Below are positions 11,607-18,515 of a stretch of DNA of 18,558 bases, piece by piece. This DNA is from NAT127 sp041655035 (GTDB taxonomy: Bacteria > Pseudomonadota > Gammaproteobacteria > Pseudomonadales > Porticoccaceae). The notes under the pieces were generated by a model that worked only from the letters and a program-made list of their open reading frames with translations, was not told the origin of the DNA and did no database searches. A program made the position numbers and the translations under genes. The stretch is taken from positions 1 through 18,558 of the forward strand of contig JBAZCN010000054.1 of the NCBI GenBank assembly GCA_041655035.1, read 5' to 3'. Position 1 is the first letter of the stretch, and the number at the start of each line of letters is the position of its first letter.

Positions 11607-11872
11607 CGACCGCTCCCGGACCATTATCAGGTTGTTGTGGACCGCTGCCCCTTGCTCCGCTCCGGGACGAGGCAGGAGTTGAACGGATATACCCCATGAA
11701 CAATAGACACTGTCCACAGCCAAGTCCACACGCAAAGCCCGGGCAATCGCACCATGTATGAACTTGTGCGCCGTTGGCTGGCAATGGTGATGCACCGCGC
11801 AACCGCTATCGGCCATGCCGCGATCGCCCCTTGGCATCGAGCCGGATTATCGCTTTCGCGCTCTGTTTTCCC

Positions 11873-11878
11873 TATACT
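11873..11878 (+). promoter_or_regulatory. Possible -10 box for the lipid-transport operon
   Basis: TATACT matches five of six -10 consensus positions and stands out in a GC-rich setting. The -35 region at a 17-base spacing (TCGCTT, 11850-11855) is poor. The leader to the GTG at 12007 would be about 120 bases and would include the hairpin at 11935-11956. The evidence is weak. Confidence 0.3.
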
Positions 11879-11934
11879 TCAGGCTGTTGCGGCCCCATGG
11901 ATGGATTGATCCACAGGGTTGCCCAACGGTGCCG

Positions 11935-11959
11935 AGGCGCACTGACGCCTGCGCCTTTT
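11935..11959 (+). terminator. Terminator-like hairpin in the leader of the lipid-transport operon
   Basis: AGGCGCA (11935-11941) pairs with TGCGCCT (11950-11956) around an eight-base loop, and the right arm runs into a short TTTT (11956-11959). It resembles a small intrinsic terminator facing the operon, about 50 bases before its first codon. It could attenuate the operon or simply be a chance stem in GC-rich DNA. The U-tract is short. Confidence 0.35.
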
Positions 11960-12006
11960 CACGACACCCAAGCTCTCCGGCGGGGCTACAACGAGGCTGA
12001 TATCCG

Positions 12007-13140
12007 GTGACTGACCGGGATGAACACACGTCTTTCACCGTGACGGCGGATGGCGACGGCATCGTCCTCCACCTCAAGGGTGACTGGACCAGTGCCGCCG
12101 CGCCCCCCGGCGCGGCGGCACTGCGCGACGCCTGCCAGTCGCAGTCATCCCCTAGCGGTGACTGGCGGGTGAGTTCCGCCGCGGATTTTCGCTGGGATTC
12201 AACCGTCGCCTCTCGACTGTTTGCCCTCGCGCTCTACTGCGACCGGCAGGACATTGCCTTCGACACCAGCGCCCTGCCCGACAACCTGCAAAAACTGCTC
12301 GGCCTGGCCACGGCGGTCAAACAACCTCCAGCCCCCCCTGCACCGCCGCCGGGACTGGCCGCCCAGCTCAAGGCCGCGATGCACTCGGTACAGGATTCCG
12401 CAGTGGAATTCCTGGCTTTTCTCGGCGCCGTGGTGCTCGCTCTCGGCGCCACCTTGCTCGGTCGCAGCCAGGCCAGGATGCGTGACCTGCTTTATTTCAT
12501 CGAGCAGTGCGGCCCCAAGGCGATCGGCATAGTCGCCCTGATCAGCGTGCTGGTGGGAATGATCCTTGCCTATCTCGGCGCAGTACAGTTGAGCAATTTC
12601 GGGGCCGAAGTCTATGTCGCCAACCTGGTGGCCCTGGGCATGGTGCGCGAGATGGGGCCGCTGATGACGGCGGTGATCATGGCCGGGCGTACCGGAGCGG
12701 CCTATGCGGCGCAGTTGGGCACCATGCAGAGCAATGAAGAGATCGACGCGATCACCACGCTGGGGCTGTCGCCGGTAGAGTATCTGGTGGTGCCCCGCCT
12801 GCTGGCGCTGGTTCTGGTGATGCCGCTGCTGGTGATATTCGCCAATATCATCGGCCTGGCCGGCGGTGGCCTGGTGGCCGCCGGGATGGACGTCAACATC
12901 GCCCAATTCATCGATCAGGCGCGCTCCTCGGTGACTCTTGGCGATATCGCCACGGGACTGTTCAAAAGCCTGGTATTTGCCGGCTTGATTGCGATTGCCG
13001 GCTGCCAGGCGGGGCTTGCCAGCGGACGGACATCGGCGGCGGTCGGCAACGCGACCACGCGGGCCGTGGTCCACGCCATCGTCTACCTTGTGGTGGCCGA
13101 TGCACTGCTCAACATCATCTACAACCTGCTGGGAGTGTAG
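12007..13140 (+). CDS. MlaE-family lipid ABC transporter permease with N-terminal STAS domain
   Basis: This inner-membrane permease belongs to the MlaE (YrbE) family, which moves phospholipid or other lipids with MCE partners. The 377 residues divide into a STAS-like N-terminal domain (about 10-103), a proline-rich linker (106-115) and the permease (about 117-377). The permease holds membrane segments near 136-153, 172-193, 258-290, 318-338 and 352-374. It also has the family stretches VALGMVREMGPLMTAVIMAGR (208 onward), TMQSNEEIDAITTLG and VVPRLLAL. In the STAS part, D64-S65 falls where E. coli MlaB has Asp-Thr, so the fusion probably supplies the MlaB function in cis. The GTG start has GAGG ten bases upstream. 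The ATPase gene follows after three bases. The N-terminal domain call rests on position, size and that motif. Confidence 0.92.
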   Translation: MTDRDEHTSFTVTADGDGIVLHLKGDWTSAAAPPGAAALRDACQSQSSPSGDWRVSSAADFRWDSTVASRLFALALYCDRQDIAFDTSALPDNLQKLLGLATAVKQPPAPPAPPPGLAAQLKAAMHSVQDSAVEFLAFLGAVVLALGATLLGRSQARMRDLLYFIEQCGPKAIGIVALISVLVGMILAYLGAVQLSNFGAEVYVANLVALGMVREMGPLMTAVIMAGRTGAAYAAQLGTMQSNEEIDAITTLGLSPVEYLVVPRLLALVLVMPLLVIFANIIGLAGGGLVAAGMDVNIAQFIDQARSSVTLGDIATGLFKSLVFAGLIAIAGCQAGLASGRTSAAVGNATTRAVVHAIVYLVVADALLNIIYNLLGV

Positions 13141-13143
13141 GAC

Positions 13144-13932
13144 GTGGCCACAGAGAGTGTGATCGAGGTCCGCGACCTGACCATGCGCTACGGCAGCCGG
13201 CTGATCCAGGAAAACCTGAACTTCAGCGTCCAGCGCGGCGATATCTTCGTGATCATGGGCGGCAGCGGCTGCGGCAAAAGCACCCTGCTCAAGCACCTGA
13301 TCGGTTTGTCGGTTCCAGCCCGGGGCCAGATCCTGGTCAACGGCGAGGATTTTTTCACCGCCTCCCCGGACCGGCAGACAGCCATCCGCCGCAACTGGGG
13401 TATCACCTACCAGCGCGGCGGCCTGTTCAGTGATCTGACCCTCGCCGAAAACGTGGCGGTCCCCCTGCAGCAATATACCGAGCTGAGCCAGGCGGAGATG
13501 GCCGAGCTGATTTCCTACAAACTGGCCTTGGTCGGCCTCCACGGTTTCGAAGATTACTACCCGTCAGAGCTCAGTGGCGGTATGCAAAAGCGTGCGGCCC
13601 TGGCGCGTGCCATTGCCCTCGATCCGGAACTGCTTTTTTTCGACGAACCTTCCGCAGGACTCGACCCTCTGAGCTCCCGTCGGCTCGATGAACTGATCGT
13701 CCAGCTCAGCGAGAGCATGGGCGGGACCGTGGTGATCGTCACCCACGAGTTGGCAAGTATTTTCTCCATTGCCAATAATTCAGTGTTCCTCGATGCCGAA
13801 ACCCGCACCCAGCTGGACTATGGCAACCCCAGGGAACTCCTGTATCACAGCCGCTATCCACTGGTCCGCCATTTTCTCTCCCGGGGCGGTACCGACAACC
13901 CGCCGCCGGGATCGCCAGGAGACCGCCCATGA
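13144..13932 (+). CDS. MlaF-type ABC transporter ATPase
   Basis: This is the cytoplasmic ATPase that powers the MCE lipid transporter. In its 262 residues all ABC motifs are intact: Walker A GGSGCGKST (39-47), Q-loop Gln90 in TYQRGGLFSDLT, signature LSGGM (143-147), Walker B LLFFDEP (163-169) with Glu168, the D-loop AGLDP, and His201 of the H-loop (VTHEL). The YQRGGLFSDLT and MQKRAALARA wording is typical of MlaF/Ttg2A proteins. A Pro/Gly-rich tail (about 248-262) has little expected structure. The GTG start lies three bases after the permease stop, with GGAG inside the end of the permease gene, so translation is probably coupled. The stop overlaps the next start as ATGA. Confidence 0.96.
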   Translation: MATESVIEVRDLTMRYGSRLIQENLNFSVQRGDIFVIMGGSGCGKSTLLKHLIGLSVPARGQILVNGEDFFTASPDRQTAIRRNWGITYQRGGLFSDLTLAENVAVPLQQYTELSQAEMAELISYKLALVGLHGFEDYYPSELSGGMQKRAALARAIALDPELLFFDEPSAGLDPLSSRRLDELIVQLSESMGGTVVIVTHELASIFSIANNSVFLDAETRTQLDYGNPRELLYHSRYPLVRHFLSRGGTDNPPPGSPGDRP

Positions 13933-14894
13933 GTCGTACCGCCAACCCCGTGGCCATCGGCCTGTTCACCCTCATCACCCTGGCGCTGGCCGCCGTGCTG
14001 GTGGTGATGTTCAGCGGCAACAACTGGTGGAGTCCCAGGGAGCGCTACGTGCTGCTCTACGACAGCTCCATCCGCGGCCTCAATGTCGGCGCGCCGGTCA
14101 CCCTCAAGGGAGTCAAGATCGGCCAGGTCATCGATACCCGGGTGACGCTCTATGGGGAAACCCGCGACATCCTCAATACCGTCACCGTCGAAATCGATAC
14201 CTCGGCGCTGGAACAACAAGGCAATCACAAGCAGGTCACCATCGACGAGTTATTGCAGAGGGGGTTGCGCGCGCAACTGCGCCAGCAGAGCCTGCTCACC
14301 GGCCTGCTGTATATCGACGTCGATTTCGAGCAAACCAAACCCGGTCATTACAAGCCGGTGAAAACCGCCTACCCGCAACTGCCAACCACGCCCACCAATT
14401 TGCAGCAGCTCACCCGCGACCTGGAAGCCGTGGACGTCAACAAGCTGGCCAATGATTTTCAGCAAACCCTCAGCGCCATCAATCTGCTGCTCAACGACCC
14501 TTCCATGCAACAGCTGGCCGGCAACATCAGCAACGCAGTCAAGGCCCTGCACGTCACCGCCGGGCAACTCAGGGACGTGGGGCAACAGCTCGGGTCGGAT
14601 TACTCACACCTGGCCCACTCCGCCAATACCCTGCTCGACAAGGCCAATCGCGACATGCCGCAATTGATGGTGAAGCTGGACGACACGCTGGCGGCACTCC
14701 AGCGCAGCGCCGAAAACATGGATCGGTTCTCGGCCAATGCCGCGTTCCTCGCCTCCGACGACTCTCCGGCGCTGTATCGGCTCAACAACGCGGCCAAAGG
14801 CATCAACGAGGCCGCGGATCAGTTGCGGGCCCTCTCCGATCTTCTGGAACGGCAGCCCGAAGTGCTGCTTTACGGCAAACCCGACAAGGATTGA
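13929..14894 (+). CDS. MlaD-like MCE-domain lipid-binding protein
   Basis: MCE proteins form hexameric rings anchored in the inner membrane that carry lipids across the periplasm. The 321-residue product has one N-terminal membrane helix (about 8-28) and a single MCE domain (about 37-135; SSIRGLNVGAPVTLKGVKIG at 46-65). A long, mostly helical C-terminal region follows (about 155-312). It ends LLERQPEVLLYGKP (305-318), a closing seen in many PqiB/MlaD-like proteins. The long helical tail is larger than in E. coli MlaD (about 180 residues in total) and may form a needle-like or coiled-coil channel; this is inference. The ATG overlaps the ATPase stop by four bases. A lipoprotein gene follows after three bases. 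Confidence 0.93.
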   Translation: MSRTANPVAIGLFTLITLALAAVLVVMFSGNNWWSPRERYVLLYDSSIRGLNVGAPVTLKGVKIGQVIDTRVTLYGETRDILNTVTVEIDTSALEQQGNHKQVTIDELLQRGLRAQLRQQSLLTGLLYIDVDFEQTKPGHYKPVKTAYPQLPTTPTNLQQLTRDLEAVDVNKLANDFQQTLSAINLLLNDPSMQQLAGNISNAVKALHVTAGQLRDVGQQLGSDYSHLAHSANTLLDKANRDMPQLMVKLDDTLAALQRSAENMDRFSANAAFLASDDSPALYRLNNAAKGINEAADQLRALSDLLERQPEVLLYGKPDKD

Positions 14895-14897
14895 AAC

Positions 14898-15518
14898 ATG
14901 CGCACGCGAATATCTTCTTTTCGTCCACTGCTCGTTCTGGCTGTCCCATTGCTCGCCGTGCTGGCCACCGGTGGCTGCATAGCACCGCGCAGCAGTGGGA
15001 CACCGGATTATTACCTGCTCACCGCACTGTCGTCGCCGGCCGAGCCGATTCTGGCAAACACCACCCTGGGGGTCGGGCCGGTGCGTGTCGCGCCGTTTCT
15101 CGATCGCCCGCAACTGGTCACCCACGACCGTGCTGGCGTGATTACCCTGCGCGAGCAGCAACGCTGGGCGGAACCGCTCGACAAGGGTATCCAGCGGGTG
15201 ATGGTTCAGAACCTCACGTTGCTCACCGGCGCCAACACCCGCAATTTTCCCTGGACACGCACCACCATCCCGGAACGGGCGCTGCGCCTGGATGTCCTCG
15301 ACTTCAACCATGATGGCGCTGGCAAGGCCTTGCTCGAAGTCAGTTGGGTACTCGAAGACCTGAAACACAACAAGCTGCTGGCCATCGGTCGCGAACGCCT
15401 CGAGCACCCCGTCAACGGTACCGACCATGGCGCCCTAGTCGAGGCCTACAGCGCCCTGCTCGAGAGTCTGGCAGCCACTATCGCCGCGCGTCTCACCGAC
15501 AACCTTGAGCGATCCTGA
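14898..15518 (+). CDS. PqiC-like ABC-transport auxiliary lipoprotein
   Basis: This is an outer-membrane-type lipoprotein of the PqiC/ABC_trans_aux (formerly DUF330) family, which partners MCE transporters at the outer membrane. The 206 residues begin with a lipoprotein signal (basic n-region MRTRISSFR, a hydrophobic core of L, V, A). A lipobox-like VLATGGC follows, giving Cys27 as the lipidation site; Thr at -3 is a little unusual. The mature part has family traits: TPDYYLLTAL, LGVGPVRVAPFLDRPQLVT, and RWAEPLDKGIQRVMVQNL. It is last in the permease-ATPase-MCE operon and takes the place where Mla operons would have mlaC. Its stop is 20 bp from the end of the convergent DUF1214 gene, and I see no clear terminator between them. 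Confidence 0.9.
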   Translation: MRTRISSFRPLLVLAVPLLAVLATGGCIAPRSSGTPDYYLLTALSSPAEPILANTTLGVGPVRVAPFLDRPQLVTHDRAGVITLREQQRWAEPLDKGIQRVMVQNLTLLTGANTRNFPWTRTTIPERALRLDVLDFNHDGAGKALLEVSWVLEDLKHNKLLAIGRERLEHPVNGTDHGALVEAYSALLESLAATIAARLTDNLERS

Positions 15519-15538
15519 GCCCAGGCCGCCACAGCCAT

Positions 15539-16789
15539 CTACCAGCGGCGGCGCAACTGAACCGCACGGCGCCGTTCACTGAGATTCTGCAAACGCTGCT
15601 CCGCCGTGACATACAGAGTGTCGGCCGGCAGTTCATCGCGCAACCTCGCCAGAGGCACGCTGCGCAGCGTGGGAACGGGACCGGAAGATGCTTCGTTCCA
15701 GCGCAGCATCATCGACCCTTCACTCAGACCGCCCGGATCGAGCCAGTTGGCGACGCCGGGATCCTCAACGGCGATGACGGCGCGAAAGCGCCCGTCGGAA
15801 TCGATCACTGCCTGGGCGCCGTTGAGGCTGCTCTGATGATTCATCCAGTTGACGGAATTCCACAGCATATCCGACAGCTGAACATTCCAATAGCGCACTG
15901 TTTCGGGCAACTCTGTCTCGAGGATCAATACGTGGCCCGGCTGGAGATCGAAAATACCCTGGTAGTAATGCTGGCCCTCCACTCCGCCACGGCCCGCCCA
16001 GTCATCGTGCTGCAAGCGATTGATGAATCCCCCGCTGCGCAGGTTGTTGATATGGCGGGTGGCAAAACCAGCATAGAATTTCGGGTAGGCCATCAGCGCT
16101 TCCAGACGGCGGGCGATTTCGGCGCCGTCCGGCGCCCTGGGTCGCGCCTGCGCATCGATGCGCTCGATGGCGATCCGCGCCTCCTTGTCGACGCCCCAGT
16201 GATAGGAAGCCTGGCGCACATTGAGAGTACGGGTTTTCGGATCCAGCGGATGCCAGTCGCCACTGTAGCCCGCCGGCCGCTCCGCACTCAGCAGGATATC
16301 GAAGCTGCCATCGCTGCCGATGGTGAATTTGTCGACGTCGAGCACACCGATGGATGGGCCGAGCTCGTCGAGCACGCCAAGTCCCCCGGCCATCAGATCG
16401 AACATCAGGAACAGCCCTTCGCCCCTGTAGCCGGACAAGCGATAAACCCCATTGCCGTTTATCTTGGTGTAGCCATAGATGAAATCCGGGTTGACACCTA
16501 CGGTGTTCAATGCCGTACTGACCGCGGGCACGAAGTCCGGGTAGTCCGGATCGCTCACGGCACTGAACATCCCGCCGGCGAGGCTTTTCGCCAACAGTTG
16601 ATACAGTTCCTGACGCCGTGTTTCATCCTCCGGCTTGTCGAGGGTTTCAAGCAGTTGCGAAGCTTGGCCAAGGATAGCCAGATAGTCATCCCACTGGGGC
16701 AACGCCGGTGTCGTTTTATTTTCATTCGCCATAGTGACTCCTGTTGTCAAAAGACAGATGAGTAGGAAAAACCGCGACAACATGATCAC
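15539..16789 (-). CDS. DUF1214-domain protein, probably exported
   Basis: The 416-residue product contains a C-terminal DUF1214 domain (about 290-416; LPETVRYWNVQLSDMLWNS, SSLNGAQAVIDSDGRFRAVIA in part, GVANWLDPGG). The biochemical role of this family is unknown. The N-terminal half (QWDDYLAILGQASQLLE; DPDYPDFVPAVSTALNTVG) is typical of its proteobacterial members. The start is uncertain. GTG at 16787-16789 has AGGA six bases upstream and yields MIMLSRFFLLICLLTTGV, a convincing signal peptide that could be cut after TMA (residues 19-21). An ATG at 16730-16732 has a stronger AGGAG five bases upstream and would give a cytoplasmic protein starting MANENK. I list the longer form. It lies 25 bp downstream of the NTF2-like gene and is last in the SDR-NTF2-DUF1214 run. 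Confidence 0.85.
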   Translation of the reverse strand: MIMLSRFFLLICLLTTGVTMANENKTTPALPQWDDYLAILGQASQLLETLDKPEDETRRQELYQLLAKSLAGGMFSAVSDPDYPDFVPAVSTALNTVGVNPDFIYGYTKINGNGVYRLSGYRGEGLFLMFDLMAGGLGVLDELGPSIGVLDVDKFTIGSDGSFDILLSAERPAGYSGDWHPLDPKTRTLNVRQASYHWGVDKEARIAIERIDAQARPRAPDGAEIARRLEALMAYPKFYAGFATRHINNLRSGGFINRLQHDDWAGRGGVEGQHYYQGIFDLQPGHVLILETELPETVRYWNVQLSDMLWNSVNWMNHQSSLNGAQAVIDSDGRFRAVIAVEDPGVANWLDPGGLSEGSMMLRWNEASSGPVPTLRSVPLARLRDELPADTLYVTAEQRLQNLSERRRAVQLRRRW

Positions 16790-16814
16790 TCTGCGTCCTA
16801 TCGACCCATCGTGC

Positions 16815-17378
16815 TCAGATATCGAAAACTGTTGCGAGAGTATCTGCCCCCACCGCTTCGAAACCCAGAGGTGACCCCGAATAGACGATTTCTCCCAACA
16901 TCTGTCGGGTCTGTATATCCATGGGGTGCAGACTCACCGAACGGTAGCTGATCAGGTACAGCCCTTCGCTGTCCAGGCCGGGAACCCGGTCCGCAAAGAG
17001 GCGGCCATGGTAGATGCCATGGAGTGTCGCCTCGAACATCAGCCCCCACTCGCCAAAGGCCCAGCGTTCATCGTCAAAGGAGCCGGCCATGTGGTCCCCC
17101 GCGTCGCTGACCCGCTGATACATGGCCCGTGCCTCGCCGGTGGTGTGAAACTCCACCTTCTCGCCCATCACAAAGGGATGCCCGTCAAAGCGGTAGTGCA
17201 CATCCTCCGTCGGCAACGTGGTCATGATCATATCAAGATCATTGGTGACCTCCCCCCACCAGTGCTTGCGGAAGATTTCCAGCATCGCGCGGTTCCGGGG
17301 GCTCGTTTCATTGGCGATTGCGGCATCGAGCCGGCTCAACGCCTGGCGTACAGTGGATATCGGCTTTATGGTCATCAT
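16815..17378 (-). CDS. NTF2-like (SnoaL-type) family protein
   Basis: The 187-residue product looks like an alpha+beta NTF2/SnoaL cone-fold protein, a family that includes ketosteroid isomerase-like enzymes, dehydratases and non-catalytic ligand binders. The support is moderate: a helical start (ALSRLDAAIANETSPRNRAML) leads into FRKHWWGEVTNDLDMIMTTLP, then EDVHYRFDG and a beta-rich second half. This pattern is common in 'nuclear transport factor 2 family' proteins. No catalytic dyad can be assigned from sequence alone. Two adjacent ATGs (17378 and 17375) are possible starts, with a G-rich stretch about ten bases upstream. It lies between the SDR gene (42-bp gap) and the DUF1214 gene (25-bp gap), so co-transcription and a shared substrate are likely but unproven. 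Confidence 0.75.
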   Translation of the reverse strand: MMTIKPISTVRQALSRLDAAIANETSPRNRAMLEIFRKHWWGEVTNDLDMIMTTLPTEDVHYRFDGHPFVMGEKVEFHTTGEARAMYQRVSDAGDHMAGSFDDERWAFGEWGLMFEATLHGIYHGRLFADRVPGLDSEGLYLISYRSVSLHPMDIQTRQMLGEIVYSGSPLGFEAVGADTLATVFDI

Positions 17379-17420
17379 CTTATCGTACCCCCCGCAGGCG
17401 GCAGGCGAGCTTCACACCGC

Positions 17421-18224
17421 TTATTTGAGGAACCCACGCACCACCGGCACCATCGGGGTGGCGCAGTTCATTCCCCCGTTCACTTCATAGAGGCTACCGT
17501 TACAGAAGGCGGATTCGTCCGAGCCGAGAAATACTGCCATGGCCGCGATATCTTCCGGCTTGCCCAGTCGCGGCACATTCTGGATTTCAAGAAAGGCCGC
17601 ATCCATTTCCGGATTTGACCAGGCCTGCTGGGAAGGCGTGACAATCACCCCGGGCACAATGGCATTGCAGCGAATGCCCTGCTTGCCGAAGGTGGCGGCG
17701 ATGGTCTTCACATACCAGTTGACTGCGGCCTTGGTTGCCCCGTAGCTGAACGCTGTTATTTCACCACCCAGGGCGCTTGTCGAGGAGGTAAAGATAATCG
17801 ACCCCGAACCTTGCTCCAGCATGTGGGGCAATGCGTATTTTGCAGCCAACACACCGCCCAGCACGTTGACCCGCATATTGATATTGAATACTTCGGCATC
17901 GAATTGCAGGAAATCCAGATCGCGAACGATAGTCTCGTGGCTGTTATTCAGCGCATTGTTGAACAGTATGTCAATCCGGCCGAAAGTCGATATGCAAGTA
18001 TCGATCATCTGCTTGAGCTGTTGTTCGACACCGACATCGACAGCAAGGGCCTCGGCACGCCCTCCCGAATCGCGAATCTCGTTCGCCACCGCTTCCGCCG
18101 CCACCTCGCGCAGATCGGTCACCAATACAGCAGCACCCTCGCTGGCAAAGCGCAGCGCAGAAGCTCTACCGATGCCACTACCCGCGCCAGTGATCACCGC
18201 CGCCTTATTCTCCAAACGACTCAT
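17421..18224 (-). CDS. Classical short-chain dehydrogenase/reductase (SDR)
   Basis: This is an NAD(P)-dependent oxidoreductase of the classical SDR family, with 267 residues. The dinucleotide-binding motif TGAGSGIG lies at 12-19. Asp37 at the end of the second strand (VLVTDL) suggests a preference for NAD over NADP. NNAL (89-92) replaces the usual NNAG. Asn120, Ser148, Tyr161 and Lys165 form the expected catalytic tetrad, and the PGVIVTP loop (191-197) follows. The C-terminus ends in a hydrophobic-rich tail after VNGGM. The ATG at 18222-18224 has AGAGG eight bases upstream, a good Shine-Dalgarno. It is the first gene of the apparent SDR-NTF2-DUF1214 operon. The substrate is unknown; hydroxyl groups of steroids, terpenoids or acyl chains are typical of the family. 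Confidence 0.93.
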   Translation of the reverse strand: MSRLENKAAVITGAGSGIGRASALRFASEGAAVLVTDLREVAAEAVANEIRDSGGRAEALAVDVGVEQQLKQMIDTCISTFGRIDILFNNALNNSHETIVRDLDFLQFDAEVFNINMRVNVLGGVLAAKYALPHMLEQGSGSIIFTSSTSALGGEITAFSYGATKAAVNWYVKTIAATFGKQGIRCNAIVPGVIVTPSQQAWSNPEMDAAFLEIQNVPRLGKPEDIAAMAVFLGSDESAFCNGSLYEVNGGMNCATPMVPVVRGFLK

Positions 18225-18480
18225 GGATTGATCCTCTAAAGTTTCGGTTATTGTTCTACTCGACTTCGTCGGCGAAACGCGTTGCCATCAGGCAGGGGAT
18301 TGGCAATGCCGCCAGACAAATCTGAACTTAATGCGCAAGCATTAATAGAAAACGATACCGAAAAGAGCACGGCGCTGCAAGGCAAGCCTGTCTGTAGCGG
18401 CACAAAAAGCTGTCGGTGGATGGGTAATCCCTGTAACCGTCCGGTAAACCCCTCTTCAAAGAGCTGTGGGAATGCGTAAT
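18225..18480. other. Intergenic region upstream of the SDR operon
   Basis: This stretch is visibly more AT-rich than the rest of the window. Short frames exist on both strands (18282-18479 plus; 18248-18550 minus), but neither has a good ribosome-binding site or a recognisable family, so I do not call them genes. It holds a 7-bp palindrome (18328-18345, listed separately) and a looser inverted repeat TTGCCA/TGGCAA (18282-18287 and 18301-18306). It must contain the promoter of the SDR operon, but I could not place a convincing -35/-10 pair. Confidence 0.5.
18328..18345. promoter_or_regulatory. Operator-like palindrome upstream of the SDR operon
   Basis: TTAATGC (18328-18334) and GCATTAA (18339-18345) are perfect inverted repeats around GCAA. 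The site sits about 105-120 bp upstream of the SDR start. Its size and AT-rich arms resemble a dimeric regulator site (TetR or LysR type, for example). The function is inferred from symmetry only; no regulator gene is adjacent within the window. Confidence 0.35.
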
Positions 18481-18514
18481 GTAGGTGTCCACCTCCTGTT
18501 AAGTGGACACCTAC
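18481..18514. repeat. 12-bp perfect inverted repeat at the right edge
   Basis: GTAGGTGTCCAC (18481-18492) and GTGGACACCTAC (18503-18514) are perfectly complementary across a ten-base spacer. Just after it, at 18516, an ATG opens a frame that runs off the window. Such a dyad directly before an ORF could be an insertion-sequence end or subterminal repeat, a strong hairpin, or an operator. I cannot assign an IS family. Confidence 0.6.
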
Positions 18515-18515
18515 C

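Larger units (their letters stand above)
11607..12006. other. 400-bp divergent intergenic region
   Basis: This gap separates the molybdoenzyme gene (minus) from the lipid-transport operon (plus). I see no convincing gene in it. For the minus strand, TGGACA (11711-11716) and TATATC (11686-11691) are promoter-like but 19 bases apart, which is long. For the plus strand there is a TATACT box (11873-11878) with a poor -35, and a terminator-like hairpin at 11935-11956, listed separately. The frame upstream of the molybdoenzyme start stays open to 11837, but it looks like ordinary non-coding GC-rich DNA. Confidence 0.6.

Noticed and set aside
9540..11699. A 719-codon plus-strand open frame antisense to the molybdoenzyme gene
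   Set aside because: It mirrors the codon pattern of the real minus-strand gene, has His/Gly/Gln/Arg-rich shadow composition and no recognisable domain, while the minus strand carries a full set of family motifs.
11607..11837. N-terminal extension of the molybdoenzyme
   Set aside because: The family begins just before the CxxCxxxC cluster motif, and the ATG at 11606 has GGGAG six bases upstream.
12199..13542. A 447-codon minus-strand open frame across the permease and ATPase genes
   Set aside because: It is rich in Gln, His and Gly without any domain, and the plus strand encodes intact MlaE and MlaF proteins.
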